From NCBI GenBank assembly GCA_013350335.1, contig CM023540.1, positions 60,965,195-61,029,194 of the forward strand: DNA of 64,000 nt. The letters run 5' to 3'. Shown in pieces: positions 36,573 through 49,735 of this stretch (the first letter of the stretch is position 1; each line of letters starts with the position of its first letter). The notes below the pieces were generated by a model that saw nothing but the letters and a program-made list of their open reading frames with translations, was not told where the DNA came from and did no database searches. Both the position numbers and the translations under genes were made by a program. Source of the stretch: Chimonanthus salicifolius (taxonomy: Eukaryota; Streptophyta; Magnoliopsida; Laurales; Calycanthaceae).

Positions 36573-39500
36573 ATGGCACCACAGAAAAAGGTGGTAAAAG
36601 ATCTGAAGGGAAAAAAGAAAGTTTTACAGATCGGACTAGGTGAGGGGGTGTCAAAGAGAAGGACTCGTCAGGACGATAAAAAGAAGGATGATGTGCTCAT
36701 TATCACACCACATGGGAAGGTGGTACCCCGACGCAAGAAGGCGTCATCGGAACCTGATAGAGAGCAATCCGTTCATGACGAAGAGAGGTCTATACATGAA
36801 CAACCTCACAGTGAGGAAGAATCTCACCACTCTCGGCGGGAAGAAGAAGGGAGTGACCCTACGAATCAACAGGACGACGAGGAGGAATATGACTCGTCGT
36901 ATCGACGCGAGGAGGAGGAGAATAGTAATATGACTGTACCCTTTGTACCTCCTGAACTGCACAGCTTGGTGCAAGCCGTGGTTACATCTGTCCTCCAACA
37001 ACATTTGAACGGAGGGGGAAACATGAGCGAAAATAATGACCGAAATATGGTCAGAGATTTTCAGCACCAGCGCCCACCTTACTTCAAGGGCAGAGAAGGG
37101 CCTATTGCGGCCGAGAATTGGTTGGAGAAGATTTCGCATATATTGACTCTTTTGAACATCAAGAGTCATGCCCATAAAATATTATTGGCCACGTCACAGC
37201 TGGTGGATGACGCTGCCAAATGGTGGAAGGTGGTGGAGAAACAACAGGCACTTGTGCCAAGAAGAGAAAGAGTTGCTATGACCTGGGAGCAATTCTCCGC
37301 GACATTTCTAGAGCGCTACTTTCCAGAGGAAGAAAGAGAACGTCAAATTCAGGCCTTTATGATGTTAGTACAAGGTTCAATGACGGTGGCTGAGTATCAC
37401 CAAGAATTCCTCAGCCTGTCAATCTATGCATACTATATTGTGGACACAGAATATCGAAAGGCTCGCAAGTTCGAGCGTGGGTTACGGCCAAACATTAGGG
37501 CCAAGGTAACTGTGTTCAAAGCAGCCACGCTGGCGGAAGTGGTCAGCAGGGCCACCATTGTGGAACAAGAGATGGCGGAATTTGCCAGAGTGGACAACCG
37601 CCGAGCTCCGAGTGGGAGAGGTGGGTATCAACCCAACAAAAAGTTCAGACCGAATTTCAGCAGACCCTCACCGTCTGTTGGATCAAGTGGGGGCTTTCGC
37701 CCCAACCAGCCCACTCAATCTGTTGCGGTCACTCAAGCATCCCGAGGAGTGAATACTTGCTTTCACTGTGATCAACCTGGTCACTACAAAAAGAATTGCC
37801 CAAAGCTCAACAGGCTGTCTAACTCAAGAGGATCATTTCGTCCGCCAGCTAGACCGGCATACTCCAGAGGAGGCAGAATGCAGGGCCGGGGAGGTCGAAG
37901 GTCTAACCCTGCTGGAGCAGGAAGATTATTCACTCTAACTTCTCCAGAGGAAGAGGAGGAGGATCATCCTGTGATACAAGGTATGGCAGTAGTGAGTAGC
38001 TCATATGCTTATGCACTATTTGATTCCGGAGCATCACACTCCTTTATAGCTGCATCGTTTATTACTGCTACTGGTACATTAGTTCAAAGATTAGCCACAG
38101 AACTTACTATTGTATCCCCTGTCGGGGATTCGGCATTGGGACTTATTTGTACTGCGGTTAACACCGAATTAGCTGGACTCAGATTTGAGTTCAATTATTT
38201 AGTGCTGGACATGTCGGAATATGATATTATATTCGGAATGGATTGGTTGGCAAAGTTTCATGCCAACATTGACTGTTATGGTCGAAGAGTGACATTTAAG
38301 TCACCCGAGGGCAAGCAATATATAGTTCGTGCAGATAAACAAAGTGGATTACAGGAAGGATTAAACCACGTGGTATTGAATAATATCACCATAAACAAAG
38401 CTCCAGTTACTGAACTTCCGGAAATTGTACAAGAATTTGGGGATGTGTTCCCAAAGGAACTCCCTGGTTTACCATCTATGAGGGAGATTAACTTCGAGAT
38501 CAGACTGTACCCTGGCACAACACCAGTGTCGTTACCACACTATCGGATGGCACCAGCAGAGATGTCAGAACTAAAGAAGCAGATTGATGAACTGCTTAGG
38601 CTGGGTTGCATCCGGAACAGTACATCATCGTGGGGAGCACCAGTGTTATTTGTGAAGAAGAAGGATGGCTCACTTCGGATGTGCGTGGACTACCGAAAGC
38701 TGAATCAGCTAACAGTCCGGAACAAGTACCCTCTACCCAGGATCGATGATTTATTCGATCAATTGAGGGGTTCAAGCCATTTTTCAAAGATCGATTTGAT
38801 GTCTGGTTATCATCAAATTCGAGTTAGGGAGGAAGATATAGAAAAGACAGCTTTTCGGACGCGGTATGGACTGTTTGAGTTCGTGGTCATGCCATTTGGA
38901 CTCACGAATGCGCCGGCAGTGTTCATGGATTTGATGAATAGAATCTTCCGTCCCTATTTAGATCAATTTGTAATTGTATTCATTGATGATATCCTGATCT
39001 ATTCTAAGAGTCAGGAGGAACACGCAGAGCATCTACGTATAGTTTTGAATATTTTGAGGCAGAATAAACTGTATGCCAAGGCCAGTAAGTGTGAATTTTG
39101 GCTATCTCAAGTGAATTTCTTAGGACATGTTATATCCGAGGAAGGAATAGCCGTGGATCCGGCTAAGGTGACGGCCGTGAAAGACTGGAAAGCGCCAAAA
39201 AACGTAACCGAGATCCGCAGTTTCTTAGGATTGGCGGGTTATTATCGGAAATTTATTATGGATTTTTCCAAATTAGCGTCTCCATTGACTCGACTCACTC
39301 AGAAAGGAGTCAAGTATGAGTGGTCAGATCTGTGCAACCAAAGGTTTGAAGAGCTAAAAGACAGACTTACAACCGCTCCTATTTTGATTTTGCCGGAAAA
39401 GGGCAAGGGTTATGAAGTAGAATGCGACGCTTCGGGAGAAGGACTGGGGTGTGTCCTCAGTCAAAATCATCGTGTGGTGGCTTATGGTTCAAGACAACTA

Positions 39501-41303
39501 AAAATACATGAACGCCTCTATCCTACGCATGATCTTGAACTAGCCGCAGTGGTCTTCGCTCTCAAAAGCTGGAGACATTATCTTTATGGCGAGAAGTTTG
39601 AAGTGTATTCTGATCATAAGAGTTTGAAATATTTATTTGATCAGAAGGAGCTTAATCTAAGGCAGCGTAGATGGATGGAGTATCTGGCGGATTATGAGTT
39701 CGAACTTCGATACCATCCAGGCAAGGCAAACAAGGTGGCTGATGCTCTTAGCCGCATATCACATGCATCCATGGCATGTCTGATCAGAACCGAGTGGGAG
39801 ATGTTGAATACCATTCGAGAGTTCAATCTATACATTACAAACCGTGGAGTTTTGCACAATTTAATCATACGGTCCAATATAGTCACCAAGATTGAACAAG
39901 AACAAAGAGCAGACCCGGAAGTGGAGGACATTTGGGCCAGGATGTCTACTGGCACCGTTGTACCGGAATGGGAACTACGACCAGGACAGGGTCTTGTATT
40001 CCGGGGAAGAACTTATGTGCCAAAGAGTTGCAGGAAAGAGCTAATGATTGAGGCACATCAATCCAAGTTCTCTATTCATCCGGGTAGCACCAAAATGTAT
40101 CACGATCTAAAGAGGCATTATTGGTGGCATGGACTAAAAAGGGATGTGGCGGAATTCGTGGCACACTGTCTAACTTGTCAACAAGTTAAGACTGAACACC
40201 AAAAGCCACCAGGGTTGCTCAAACCCTTAGCCGTGCCAGAATGGAAATGGGAACATATTTCCATGGACTTTGTATCCGGGTTGCCGAGGTCTTCAAAGGG
40301 TAATGACGCCATTTGGGTCGTAGTCGACCGGCTGACCAAGTCTGCACATTTCATTCCTATCAAGATGACGGATTCGTCTGAGACGTTGGGTCGGCGTTAT
40401 ATTAAAGAAATCATTCGACTACATGGTATTCCCCGAACGATAGTATCGGACAGAGATGGCCGTTTTACCGGCAGAGTATGGCAAAGCATGCAGACAGCCA
40501 TGGGGACTGAGCTATTGACTAGCACCGCATTCCATCCACAGACTGATGGTCAGTCTGAAAGAACAATACAAACCTTGGAAGACATGCTGAGAGCGTGTAT
40601 GTTAGATTTCAAAGGAGGATGGGAGGACCACTTACCATTGGTGGAGTTCTCCTATAATAACAGCTATCAGGGAAGCCTTCAAATGGCTCCTTATGAGGCT
40701 TTATATGGTAGACCGTGTAGGTCACCGGTATGTTGGACAGAGGCAGGTGAGCCTGCATTGATCGGACCGGAACTAGTCGCAGAAACTACTGCACAAATTA
40801 AGTTGATACGTCAACACTTGTTGACTGCACAGAGTCGGCAGAAGAGCTATGCTGATAAAAGGAGACGGTTTCTGGAATTTGAAGTGGGAGACTTGGTGTT
40901 TCTAAAAGTCTCACCACGAAAGGGACATATGAGGTTTGGTAAGAAAGGAAAACTGTCGCCAAGATATTTGGGACCGTTTTCCATCATAAGAAGGATGGGG
41001 GATGTAGCTTACCAATTAGCACTTCTGTCGCAATTAGCAGCTCTACACGATGTGTTCCACGTGTCGATGCTAAGGAAATACAATCCGGATCCGTCCCATG
41101 TTTTAAATGTTCAAGATATTGAAGTACAAAGCGACGTGACGTACGTCGAGAAGCCAGTCAGGATAGTGGAGACCGAACAAAGGGTGTTGCGAAACAGAGC
41201 GATTCAGTTCGTAAAAGTGGTATGGGACCGTCATGGTGATGAAGAGGCCACATGGGAACTTGAATCGGAGATGAGAACAGCTCACCCCGAATTGTTTGTG
41301 TAA
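36573..41303 (+). CDS. gag-pol: E3 Gag-Pol polyprotein (Ty3/gypsy, chromovirus type)
   Basis: 1576 aa in a single frame. A charged N-terminus (1-120) precedes the Gag domain (about 180-320, [15 protein letters not shown]) and a CCHC knuckle at C396-x2-C-x4-H-x4-C409. The protease has DSG at 484-486. RT (about 640-830) has [13 protein letters not shown] and FIDD at 803-806. RNase H carries acidic residues D952, E989 and D1014. Integrase has a His-Cys zinc finger (H1169 region, C1199-x2-C1202) and a D1232, D1293, E1329 triad with 35 residues between the last two. GPF follows at 1467-1469, then a chromodomain-like tail (about 1524-1576, ending [17 protein letters not shown]). All catalytic residues are present, so the protein looks functional. 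Gag and Pol are fused without a frameshift. The tail and long LTRs favour the Tekay/Del clade. The ATG is preceded by TAGGACTAA. Confidence 0.97.
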   Translation: MAPQKKVVKDLKGKKKVLQIGLGEGVSKRRTRQDDKKKDDVLIITPHGKVVPRRKKASSEPDREQSVHDEERSIHEQPHSEEESHHSRREEEGSDPTNQQDDEEEYDSSYRREEEENSNMTVPFVPPELHSLVQAVVTSVLQQHLNGGGNMSENNDRNMVRDFQHQRPPYFKGREGPIAAENWLEKISHILTLLNIKSHAHKILLATSQLVDDAAKWWKVVEKQQALVPRRERVAMTWEQFSATFLERYFPEEERERQIQAFMMLVQGSMTVAEYHQEFLSLSIYAYYIVDTEYRKARKFERGLRPNIRAKVTVFKAATLAEVVSRATIVEQEMAEFARVDNRRAPSGRGGYQPNKKFRPNFSRPSPSVGSSGGFRPNQPTQSVAVTQASRGVNTCFHCDQPGHYKKNCPKLNRLSNSRGSFRPPARPAYSRGGRMQGRGGRRSNPAGAGRLFTLTSPEEEEEDHPVIQGMAVVSSSYAYALFDSGASHSFIAASFITATGTLVQRLATELTIVSPVGDSALGLICTAVNTELAGLRFEFNYLVLDMSEYDIIFGMDWLAKFHANIDCYGRRVTFKSPEGKQYIVRADKQSGLQEGLNHVVLNNITINKAPVTELPEIVQEFGDVFPKELPGLPSMREINFEIRLYPGTTPVSLPHYRMAPAEMSELKKQIDELLRLGCIRNSTSSWGAPVLFVKKKDGSLRMCVDYRKLNQLTVRNKYPLPRIDDLFDQLRGSSHFSKIDLMSGYHQIRVREEDIEKTAFRTRYGLFEFVVMPFGLTNAPAVFMDLMNRIFRPYLDQFVIVFIDDILIYSKSQEEHAEHLRIVLNILRQNKLYAKASKCEFWLSQVNFLGHVISEEGIAVDPAKVTAVKDWKAPKNVTEIRSFLGLAGYYRKFIMDFSKLASPLTRLTQKGVKYEWSDLCNQRFEELKDRLTTAPILILPEKGKGYEVECDASGEGLGCVLSQNHRVVAYGSRQLKIHERLYPTHDLELAAVVFALKSWRHYLYGEKFEVYSDHKSLKYLFDQKELNLRQRRWMEYLADYEFELRYHPGKANKVADALSRISHASMACLIRTEWEMLNTIREFNLYITNRGVLHNLIIRSNIVTKIEQEQRADPEVEDIWARMSTGTVVPEWELRPGQGLVFRGRTYVPKSCRKELMIEAHQSKFSIHPGSTKMYHDLKRHYWWHGLKRDVAEFVAHCLTCQQVKTEHQKPPGLLKPLAVPEWKWEHISMDFVSGLPRSSKGNDAIWVVVDRLTKSAHFIPIKMTDSSETLGRRYIKEIIRLHGIPRTIVSDRDGRFTGRVWQSMQTAMGTELLTSTAFHPQTDGQSERTIQTLEDMLRACMLDFKGGWEDHLPLVEFSYNNSYQGSLQMAPYEALYGRPCRSPVCWTEAGEPALIGPELVAETTAQIKLIRQHLLTAQSRQKSYADKRRRFLEFEVGDLVFLKVSPRKGHMRFGKKGKLSPRYLGPFSIIRRMGDVAYQLALLSQLAALHDVFHVSMLRKYNPDPSHVLNVQDIEVQSDVTYVEKPVRIVETEQRVLRNRAIQFVKVVWDRHGDEEATWELESEMRTAHPELFV

Positions 41304-41350
41304 TTTAATTTGAGAACCCTACTTCACTCGATTTTCGGGACGAAAATTTT

Positions 41351-41359
41351 AAAAGAGGG
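41351..41359 (+). promoter_or_regulatory. E3 polypurine tract
   Basis: AAAAGAGGG, followed by TTATAT and then the 3' LTR at 41366. The same tract and short spacer occur in E1 at 7013, supporting its role as the plus-strand primer. Confidence 0.85.
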
Positions 41360-41365
41360 TTATAT

Positions 41366-44300
41366 TGTAATACCCCAATTTCTCAATGAAGTGGAAAATT
41401 ACCAAAATGCCCCTGAGTTGTTAAATTAATTATTTTGTGATGTTAAGTAAGGAAATAGTGGGGCCCATTGCTCAAAATAAAATCATATGAGCACATTATG
41501 AATGTTAAGTTTTATTGGTTGGGTAATTTTCATCATTTGGGTCAAAAATGGCTAAATGGGTCAAAGGGCCCAAATGGGGCCCATCGGGTCTTGCTGGGTT
41601 ATTTGACCGTTTTGTGATTTTAAATTAAAAGGGGTTAAGCCTATTTGATTGGAAATCAAGTGGAGGAAAAATGGGTAGGCTTGATCCATATGTAAAAACC
41701 AATTGGAAATGATCAAAATACCATAAATGGGTCATGTTGTCAAAAACGGGTCAAGGAGCTAAAAGTGGACCCAGCGGGTCGAGTTGACTATTGTTGACCG
41801 TGTGAACCCTCAAGGGATCTCAAACACGAGTCAAATCAGTTGAGTGGGACTGAGGTGAGTTGGAATAAAATAAAAAGGTGAGTTAACTCATGTGCATTAA
41901 ATGAAATGCATTAAATGTGATGAGTTGGGTTGGAATAAAAATACCTTGAGTTGGGTGAGTCAAAATGGAAACCCATGGGACTGTAAATCAGTGAGTTCAA
42001 GTGGGAATTGGAAGAGTTTTGCCCAGCTTTAACCACCCAAACAAGTCCCACACGTTGGGGACTTGTTGGGGTGATTTTCATGATGGCATTTAAATGGGAA
42101 TACATGGGAATTGGATGAAATGCATGGGAGTGCCAAAGGGTGTGTTGGAAGTGCCAAGGGGTGCCTTGGATGGCACCCAATGCTCACCGTTTTGAGCAAG
42201 AAGTTATGAGGAATTGAGAGGTTTTTTGGGGGCTGAAAAACAAAAGGAGTGATCACCCTCACTTGGCCGAATTCCACATTGCAAAAGCATTAGAATTCCA
42301 TCTCCTTTCCCTCTCTCAAGAACACCTCCTTGGCCGAATTTTATCTTGGTGATTTCACCATTGGTTCATGCTTCTAATCAGCTGAGACAAAGGAAGAAAG
42401 AAGGAAGGAAACAAGAGGGAAGAAGGCAAGGAGCAAAGGCATAAGAAAAGCTTGGAATTTGGTAAGAATTCCTTACAATGTTATTTAATAAGTTAGATTA
42501 AGTGGAACATGAATTGGCCATGGAATGGCTGATTTTATCAAGGACCTAAGCCTTGGTTAAAGGTTGTCTTAAGTGGTAAACAAATCACATTGGGTTCGGC
42601 CAGTTTGGATGGCCGAACCCCATGACATTTGCTTGGGTATTTTGATGGTTTTTGGAGGCTAAAAACCATGCAAAAATGATGAACAATTGTATGTGTTTAG
42701 ATGCAAGATAAAGGATTTTAAATCTTGGATTTGGATGGCATAATTCAGCCTTGGAATAGCCAAATGCATCAAGAGTCTAAACCATGGAAGAAGGTGTCAA
42801 AAGAAATGAAAAGAGTTGGTTAATGGTTATGGTTTTTGAAATTTAAAACCATCCATTTGGGGACTGTTTTTACTTATTTTATTAAGATTTAAAATACATG
42901 CTTAAAGAGGGTTAAAACATGGGTTTGGATATCAGAAAAGGCTGAAGATATGTGGTCTAATCAGTGGAGTAAAATTGGAGAAGATGGACCATGGGATCGG
43001 CCATCTTGGATGGCCGAATCCCATGATATCATGTTGAAATCTTGATGATTTTTGTAGGATAAAACCATGCAAATGTTTTACTGTTTTGGATGATTAGATT
43101 AGACATAAGATGACATGTTTAAGTGGTTCAAACCAAAGGCCATAGGGTTCGGCCAATGAGCATGGCCGAACCCCATGCAATGGTGTGATCATTTTGTGGT
43201 TAATGGTGATGGTTTTGAGAGATAAAAACCATACATTATCATGGAGTTTTTATGTGATTTACATGAAGATTATGTACTGATTTTGGTTGGCCAATATATG
43301 GCTGAACCATGGTAATGTTATGGTTAAGTTACTGATCTAAAACAGTAGATTAAAACTGGAAAAATGGACCATGGGGATTGGCCATCTTGGATGGCCGAAT
43401 CCCATGAGGTATGATGGTTATTTGGACAAAATAATTAGATGGTTTTGAGAGGTTAAAGTGCAGCAATGATGTGCTGATTTTATATGAATAAGTGACACCA
43501 AAAATATGTATGAAAGACCAAAACATGGACTTAGGGTTCGGCCACCTTGGATGGCCGAACCCCATGTAAGTCTTTCATGTGTTTGGTGAGTTAAAAACCA
43601 TATGAAGATATGGTGTTTTTATGGTAATAAATGGATTAATATGTTACTGTTTTGGTGGGTTAATATGCGGCTGAACCATGTTTAATTCATGGTTGAGTTA
43701 GCATGATTAGACCCTGAGTGATCATGGTGTTGGTTGGATCAAGTGAACCCCATGGGGCTGTTTTGAAATAAATGGGCTGTTTTGAATAGGGAACTTATGG
43801 TTGTTTTAATTAAGGAGACATACATGATAATTATGGACTATGTAATCAACCATTGATGATGATGGAAAGTGGGATAAAAACCCATAGGATGTGGTTCGGC
43901 CAAGTAGTATGGCCGAACCCAATCAATGATTATTTGATAAGTTTGGAGATTAAAGTTGACGAATGAAGAACCCCACAAGATGTTTGGGTCTTATATGTGA
44001 ATGGATATTTAAATATTAGAATGATTTACTTATTGTTACATCACAAGGTGACGAGAGTTGAAGGAAGTACGAGTCGTGACCGAGTGAAGCTCAAAAAGGA
44101 ACGGACACTTAATCAAAGTTTAAGTAGGTTTCCTACCTACTTGTAACCACAGTTTTTACCCAATATTTCTTATGATACTCTTGTTTTAACATATGTGTTT
44201 CAAATGATATATTATGCATTAACAAATGGCATACAGGCATTGGCATCTCATGCATAGTCATGGGATAATGAATGAAGTTCTACAGTGATGGATACGATGG

Positions 44301-45012
44301 TACATGATGGGGGTTGCTCATTACATGTACATCGCTTATAGAAGAGATGAAGGTGTGTTGTAATTTACCTTGTCGGTGCGAGGCACGTCAAGTGATGGCT
44401 ATGAAAGTACATGATGGGGGATGCTCATTGCATGTGCATATTTCATAGCATTGTTTTACCTGTTTTGATGATCATGTAATATGATATGTATATGCATGTT
44501 TTATATGCTAACATGTGGTAGCCCTGATTCGGGAACCTACTGGGCGCGTTGATCTAACGCCCTAATTCTATCCTCAGAGGAGATTGCAGGTACAAGCAAG
44601 GGGAAAGGGAAGGTCATTGACCAAGAGGGGAGCTGAGCCTAAGTGCTTAAATAATGGATTTGGATTACGTTTTATTACTGTCATTTGAATACTATTGTTG
44701 GACATGTAATAATTCGTTATTTGCTATGGTTTGTTTAGGATCATAACTTGTGGATGGTTGATTTATGTTATTTAATATTTAAGAATATTACTTGCTATCT
44801 CGTCTTTTTATTCCGCATGTTGATGTTAGTTCCATGTGTGAATCACTATCATGGTCTATTCCATGTACACATGGGTGGCCAGTTAAGGTTCAGACTTGGG
44901 TAGTCTGAACTTAACTCGCGTCGTGACGCCGCCCGCTCTCTTCCGTTGTTTATATAAAAAAAAAAAAAAAAAAATTAGACTCTGAAACTCTCGGAAATGG
45001 CGGGGCGTTACA
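41366..45012 (+). mobile_element. E3 3' LTR (full length, subfamily 2)
   Basis: 3647 bp from TGTAATACCCC to GGGGCGTTACA. The start matches E4's LTR (62050), giving subfamily 2. Features in order are a donor-like G|GTAAGAATT at 42462, TTCGGCC..GGCCGAA hairpins from 42594 to 43920 (six), the palindrome AAGTAGGT-N5-ACCTACTT at about 44122-44142, two ~100-bp TACATGATGGGG modules (44300-44430), a possible acceptor near 44577 or 44589, the GGGCGCGTTG..AACGCCC hairpin, and the terminus. There is no duplicate internal region. Confidence 0.95.
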
Positions 45013-48000
45013 AAACAATCCCAAATCATCCCCCTGGATGGAAGAACCATCATCAAGGTATCATAATTACATACCACATCCCTGATAAATTAAACACATC
45101 AAAATATCCCCATGTCTGTTTATCGGTCGCCCCGACGGAGCGTGGACTCCGGTTTCATTTCATCCTTCCCCTGTCATATCCTTCCCATGCCATGCATGAG
45201 ATGTAGATGCCATATGCCATGTAATATATGTAAATCATAGTCATAAAACCCCTCTTAAAACAATTACATGATTACCAAATAAATTAAAGGGAAACCATCA
45301 CATAATACTTAATCCAAAACCCCTCTTAAAACATTCACATGATTTCCAAAATAAATTAAAGGAAAACACCACATAATACTTAATCCAAAACCCATCTTAA
45401 AACATTCACATGATTTCCAAAATAAATTAAAGGGAAACCATCACATAATACTTAATCCATGGCTTACAAAAAGGTCGGAATCCTACCGAATACCGACTAG
45501 TGTCCTTTTTCGTTTCCGTTCGATAATCCGGTCACCAACACGCGCACCACTTGCGACGTCCAATACCTTATTACATATTTATAATCAGTCCAGGTTTTAT
45601 CATATCTAAGTCCATTATCTAAGCCTTAGTGGGTTCGGCCATACACCATGGCCGAACCTCACTATGCAGTTTTGTGGGTCCCATTTAATCCATTAATTAC
45701 TTCTAATTACATGAGTTTAAAAACCAGCCACCCTAGGCTTTATTAGTCATACATAAGGTTATTACTTAGATCCCCTAGGTCCATGATCATCTCCCATGGG
45801 CTTCTTCATTTTTGCCAATATTTACGGTTTTGCCACTACCCTTTTTCCATGACTAATCACTCATTTATCCATGTACATTATGGTCCATAATTGATCCATA
45901 CCTTAGACCCATTAATGTTCCATAACTTAGGTCCGTTAATGACCCCTCAACCTTGTCATAAGATCATTAAAAATAACCATTTTATTAACTTAATCTTTAT
46001 TCATTCAAACACATACATAACCCCATACTTAGCCCATCAATTGATCCATAGACTTGGATCCCTTAATGACTCCTTAGCCATAACATCATCACAAATTAGC
46101 CACTTGATTTCCCTAATCCCATTAATTAATCCATACGCATACACCTTAATCTTAGTCCATCAATTGGTTCACAAAATGGGTCCATTGATGTCTCATTAAC
46201 CATGACATAACCACATTAGAAATCAACCATTTAATTAGCCTAAACTCCATTCATTTAAACATATACACACACATTAATCTTAGGCCAAAAATGATCTACC
46301 ATTGGGTCATGGGTTCATTAAAAATCAGCCCTTTTTATCTTAACCAAAACCCCATTTTTCCTTGGGTCTTTGGTTACACTTTAGATCCATCACAAGTCCC
46401 TCCATTGAGAGAACCTAAACCATACATTTAATTCATCATTCTTTAATCATATTTAAGTCCATTGACTTAGCCACATTCCCATTACAACATTAGGTTCATC
46501 ATTTGGAGTTCATCAACATAACCAATCTTCCCCACCATTTATTTTTCCATTCTTTTACATCCATCATCATTCCACATTCATCACCATAGGGTTCATCCCC
46601 ATCTACCATTCTTTTTGGAGATCATTAAAATCACCAACATTTCCCATGATTTTTTCCTCATTTAAAATCCTTTCACAATTACTACATTTAATCATTTAAC
46701 AACTTAAAACCCTAACTCATTTCTTCATGCTTCCATTCTTAAAAACCCTAAAAAAAATCACACATCACTTAATTCACCCACCATGGGGTCCGGCCATACT
46801 ACATGGCTGAACCTTATGGCCCATAATTCTCGTCCAACATTACACCAATCCATGCTTAAATAATTTAAATACATAGTGTCCTTAATCCATTTATTTTTTT
46901 CTTAACCCTAATTTACCCATTTAGGGTTAGCCCATCTTTCCTCCTTTCACTTGATGGATTTAAGATCCAAGGCCATGATGTTTTGGCCACCTCTAAATCC
47001 AAGAAGTGGATTTCATAACCTCTTAAACCCTAAGAAAAATTTAATCTCTTGTTTAGAAAATACTTACGATCCGACGCCTCCTCCGACTTTCGTTACTCCC
47101 GTCGGCTTCCTTAACCTTCTTTCTTCTCCTTCTCCTTTATTGGTTAGCTAAAATACTTGATCAATGGTGAAAACCTCCAAGCTTGGGTTCGGCCATGGTA
47201 GGGTTAGATTTGAGAGAGGAAAGGGAGGAGAAGATGGGGATAACTAACCCAAAGTCTTGATCTTGGAGTGATGGGCCCAAGCTTACACCTTTCTCCTCTC
47301 TTTTCTTCCAAGCTTTTCTTCTTCTTTCTCTTGGTTTTCTTCCTTTCCTTCTTCTTTGGGTGTGGGACGGTTTTGAGAGCAAAAGAGGGAGAACGTGTAA
47401 ATGAGAGTGGGAGAGATGGAGAGAGTGAGATAAAGATGGAATGAGATGAAAATATCTCATTTGGTGACTTAAAATACTCTCCACCCTTAAATTCCCACCA
47501 AACAAGCACAAGATATTTTTCATGCTTTTTGACCCAACCAACACTAGCCAACATTTTTTTTACATGTTTGGAATGGATTGTTTGGTCTTCCCATTTGACC
47601 ATTAGACCATTCTTTTAACTTAGCTTAATTAACTAATTAATTAATTGGATCATTAGGTTAAGTTAATTAATTCCTACTTTAACTTAATTCCATCTACTTA
47701 AATTGCCTTCATACATCCACCCATGGTTGACCAATTCAACCATGGTGGCCGGCCCCACCAATCCTTGGTCCACACGCCACCTCATTTGGGTGAGGTGGAG
47801 GTGGGTCCCACTCGGCCATGTCACCTTGGCTAATTCATCACTAACTTAGGTGATTTAATTTAATTAAAACCATTCCAACTAATTGGATCACCATTGGGCC
47901 CATGGCCCAATTACATTCACCTCCTACCCATTTACCTTAGGGCTTACATCATCCTGATCCAATGGGTCCCAAATGGGCATTGGGCCCAATTTGACCATCC

Positions 48001-48586
48001 TTGGCCCAATTGACCATCATTGACCCTTTAAATGAATTTAAATCCAATCCATGGTTCATTGGGCCATACTTGGGCCTTTGTCCATATTTGGATCCACTTA
48101 ACAGTTATTCCATCAAATTTCCCAATTTCCATCATTAAAATAAATAATAGCCACATTTATATTGATTTAAAAAAATCCGGGCCATTACATTATGCTTATT
48201 TTACTTAATTGATTTTGAAACAATGTATTGAGATAATTGATAGTTTGGGATTGTAATAACTTGGATTTATTTTGCTATGGTTTGATATTATTTTGGATAT
48301 TTAAGTTTCAGTTAAATTAATAGTGATTGGCTTCCTTGCTTATTAATATCATGGATATGGATAGTATTTTTATTCATATAATCATTCCACAGTTAAATGT
48401 GAAGCGTGTTAATTGTTTTAGTGGACTTGGTCCATGCACATGTATCGGTGGCCAGTTAAGGGTCGGGTTTTAGAAACTCAGACTTAGCTCGCATCGTGAC
48501 GTTTACTGCTCTCTCTCACTCTTTATTTAAAAAAAAATAAAAATTTATACTGATTTTCGGCGAGTGAAAAAGGGTGGGGTGTTACA

Positions 48587-48653
48587 GTTGGTATCAGAAC
48601 GAAAAACCGGAAATGTGAATCTTTCAAAGTAAGATTAATGCGGTATCACGTCT
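48587..48653 (+). other. E2 primer binding site and start of leader
   Basis: TGGTATCAGAAC at 48589-48600 differs from the E3 PBS by one base (AGAGC to AGAAC). The following leader GTGAATCTTTCAAAGTAAGA matches that of E3. It is cut at 48653 by S8 and resumes at 60905 with the duplicated CGTCT/TGTCT. Confidence 0.9.
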
Positions 48654-49149
48654 TGTAATACCCCAGATTTTCAGTTTATCAATATTTACAGAAATTGCCA
48701 TTGAAATGGTGAATTAAAAGGATATGACCTTAGATGGGTAAGGTGTTGGCAAATGGCCTAATTAAGACCCAATGTTAATGTTATAAGGATCAATTTAAAG
48801 TAAATGGGAAAGGTGCATTTAATTGGGTCAAGGTGGTTATTTGGGTCAAAAGGTCTAATAGGGACCCAATGGGTCGCAGTTGACTTGGTTGACCATTAGG
48901 TGAGCTCAAGCCTAATTTGGTTAAGGCTGAATTAAATGGGGATGCAAACAAGTGTTTGAGTTGATTCAAGTGAATTAAATGGGTGAGTTGAGTTTAGTGG
49001 TGGTTTGGATTAAATGGTTGAGTTGAGTTAAATTAATAAGTTGAGCTTAAGTGAGTTAAAGAGATTGGAAATAAATTATATGAGAAGTGTGTAGATGAAA
49101 GGTGTATGGGTTGTTTTCAAATTTCAAATATTACTACACGTTGGTTGCA

Positions 49150-49735
49150 TGGAGAATTTTATCTCATGCATGAAAACCAAATGGGAATTAAATGGGGAGA
49201 TGAAAGGGTTTTGGAGGTTACACAAGGCTTAACCTTAGCACATGTTGGAAAGTTGGGAGTTTCATTTCATAGAATGAAACTCCAAATTGTATCACTAATG
49301 GGAGGTGGACTCTTTTATTACACAATTCAACCATGGCACAAGTTGGAAGCATGGAGGGTTTCCATCTCAAGATGGAAACCCAAGGGTCAATGGTGGGTGT
49401 GTTTCATCTCATGCATGAAACCTCCAAATAAACCATTAATGGGAGGAAGAAAGGTTGGTGGAGGTTACACCATTCAAACAAGGCAGCACCTTTGGGGGCC
49501 TTGGAGTTTCATCTTATGGATGAAACCCCCAAGATGGAACACCAATGGGAGGTGGACGGTTACATAAAGCATCAAGCATATTGTTGGGACATGGGAGATG
49601 AAAGGACATGGAGTTTCATCTCATGGATGAAACTCCCAAATAGTCCAATAATGGAGAGGTGGCGGTTACACAAGCCAAACAATGGCAACACCGTTGGAGC
49701 CTTGGGAATTTCATCCCATGGATGAAACTCCCAAG
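49150..49735 (+). repeat. Spaced stem modules GAGTTTCATC..GATGAAACTC in S8
   Basis: Seven copies of a ~28-bp imperfect palindrome of the form GAGTTTCATC-TCATG-GATGAAACTC lie about 50-110 bp apart, each followed by a GGAGGTGGACGG-like link in several cases. Single or few copies exist in E1 (7605), S3 (15290), S4 (27995-28160), S5 (19146) and E2 (30720). Confidence 0.9.

Larger units (their letters stand above)
34005..45012 (+). mobile_element. E3: Ty3/gypsy chromovirus-type element with intact ORFs and an inverted 5' LTR end
   Basis: The inserted block is 11.0 kb and is flanked by the perfect duplication AAACA (34000-34004 and 45013-45017). From left to right: an inverted copy of the last ~889 bp of the LTR (34005-34893), the last ~478 bp of the LTR in direct orientation (34886-35363), the PBS (35366), ORF0 (35811-36353), the gag-pol ORF (36573-41303), the PPT (41351) and a full 3' LTR (41366-45012). 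The LTR copies look near-identical by eye, with small differences in poly-A length, so the insertion is young. It is the only element here with an unbroken polyprotein. The 5' LTR lacks its normal U3 part, so forward transcription is doubtful. Confidence 0.96.
32930..48189 (-). mobile_element. S7: solo LTR (minus strand) inside the E2 LTR, carrying E3
   Basis: The LTR proper is 32930-34004 plus 45018-48189, about 4.25 kb, from TGTAACGCCTG to GGGCCATTACA. The perfect duplication TTATG flanks it (32925-32929 and 48190-48194). It belongs to the S1/S2/S6 subfamily. It carries the ~47-bp hairpin array (33586-34000, cut by E3), the TTCGGCCATACACC hairpin (45631), a donor-like GTAAGTAT (complement of 47060-47067), a GA-rich stretch at 47280-47400 and the CATGGTTGACC palindrome near 47720. 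Confidence 0.96.
30156..48586 (+). mobile_element. E2 5' LTR (subfamily 1), split by S7 and E3
   Basis: The LTR proper is 30156-32929 plus 48195-48586, about 3.2 kb. It starts TGTAACACCACAG and ends GGGGTGTTACA. A tRNA primer site follows at 48589, so this is the left LTR of an element and not a solo LTR. The first bases match the starts of the E1 and S3 LTRs. It has a CATGGTTGATTTGG palindrome near 30605, a short CT-rich block near 30900-30950, an array of TTCAGTCGACTGAA palindromes (31385-31870) and the GGAGGATTCCTACC region near 32090. The left target sequence would be ATACC (30151-30155); the right copy is outside the window. Confidence 0.92.
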
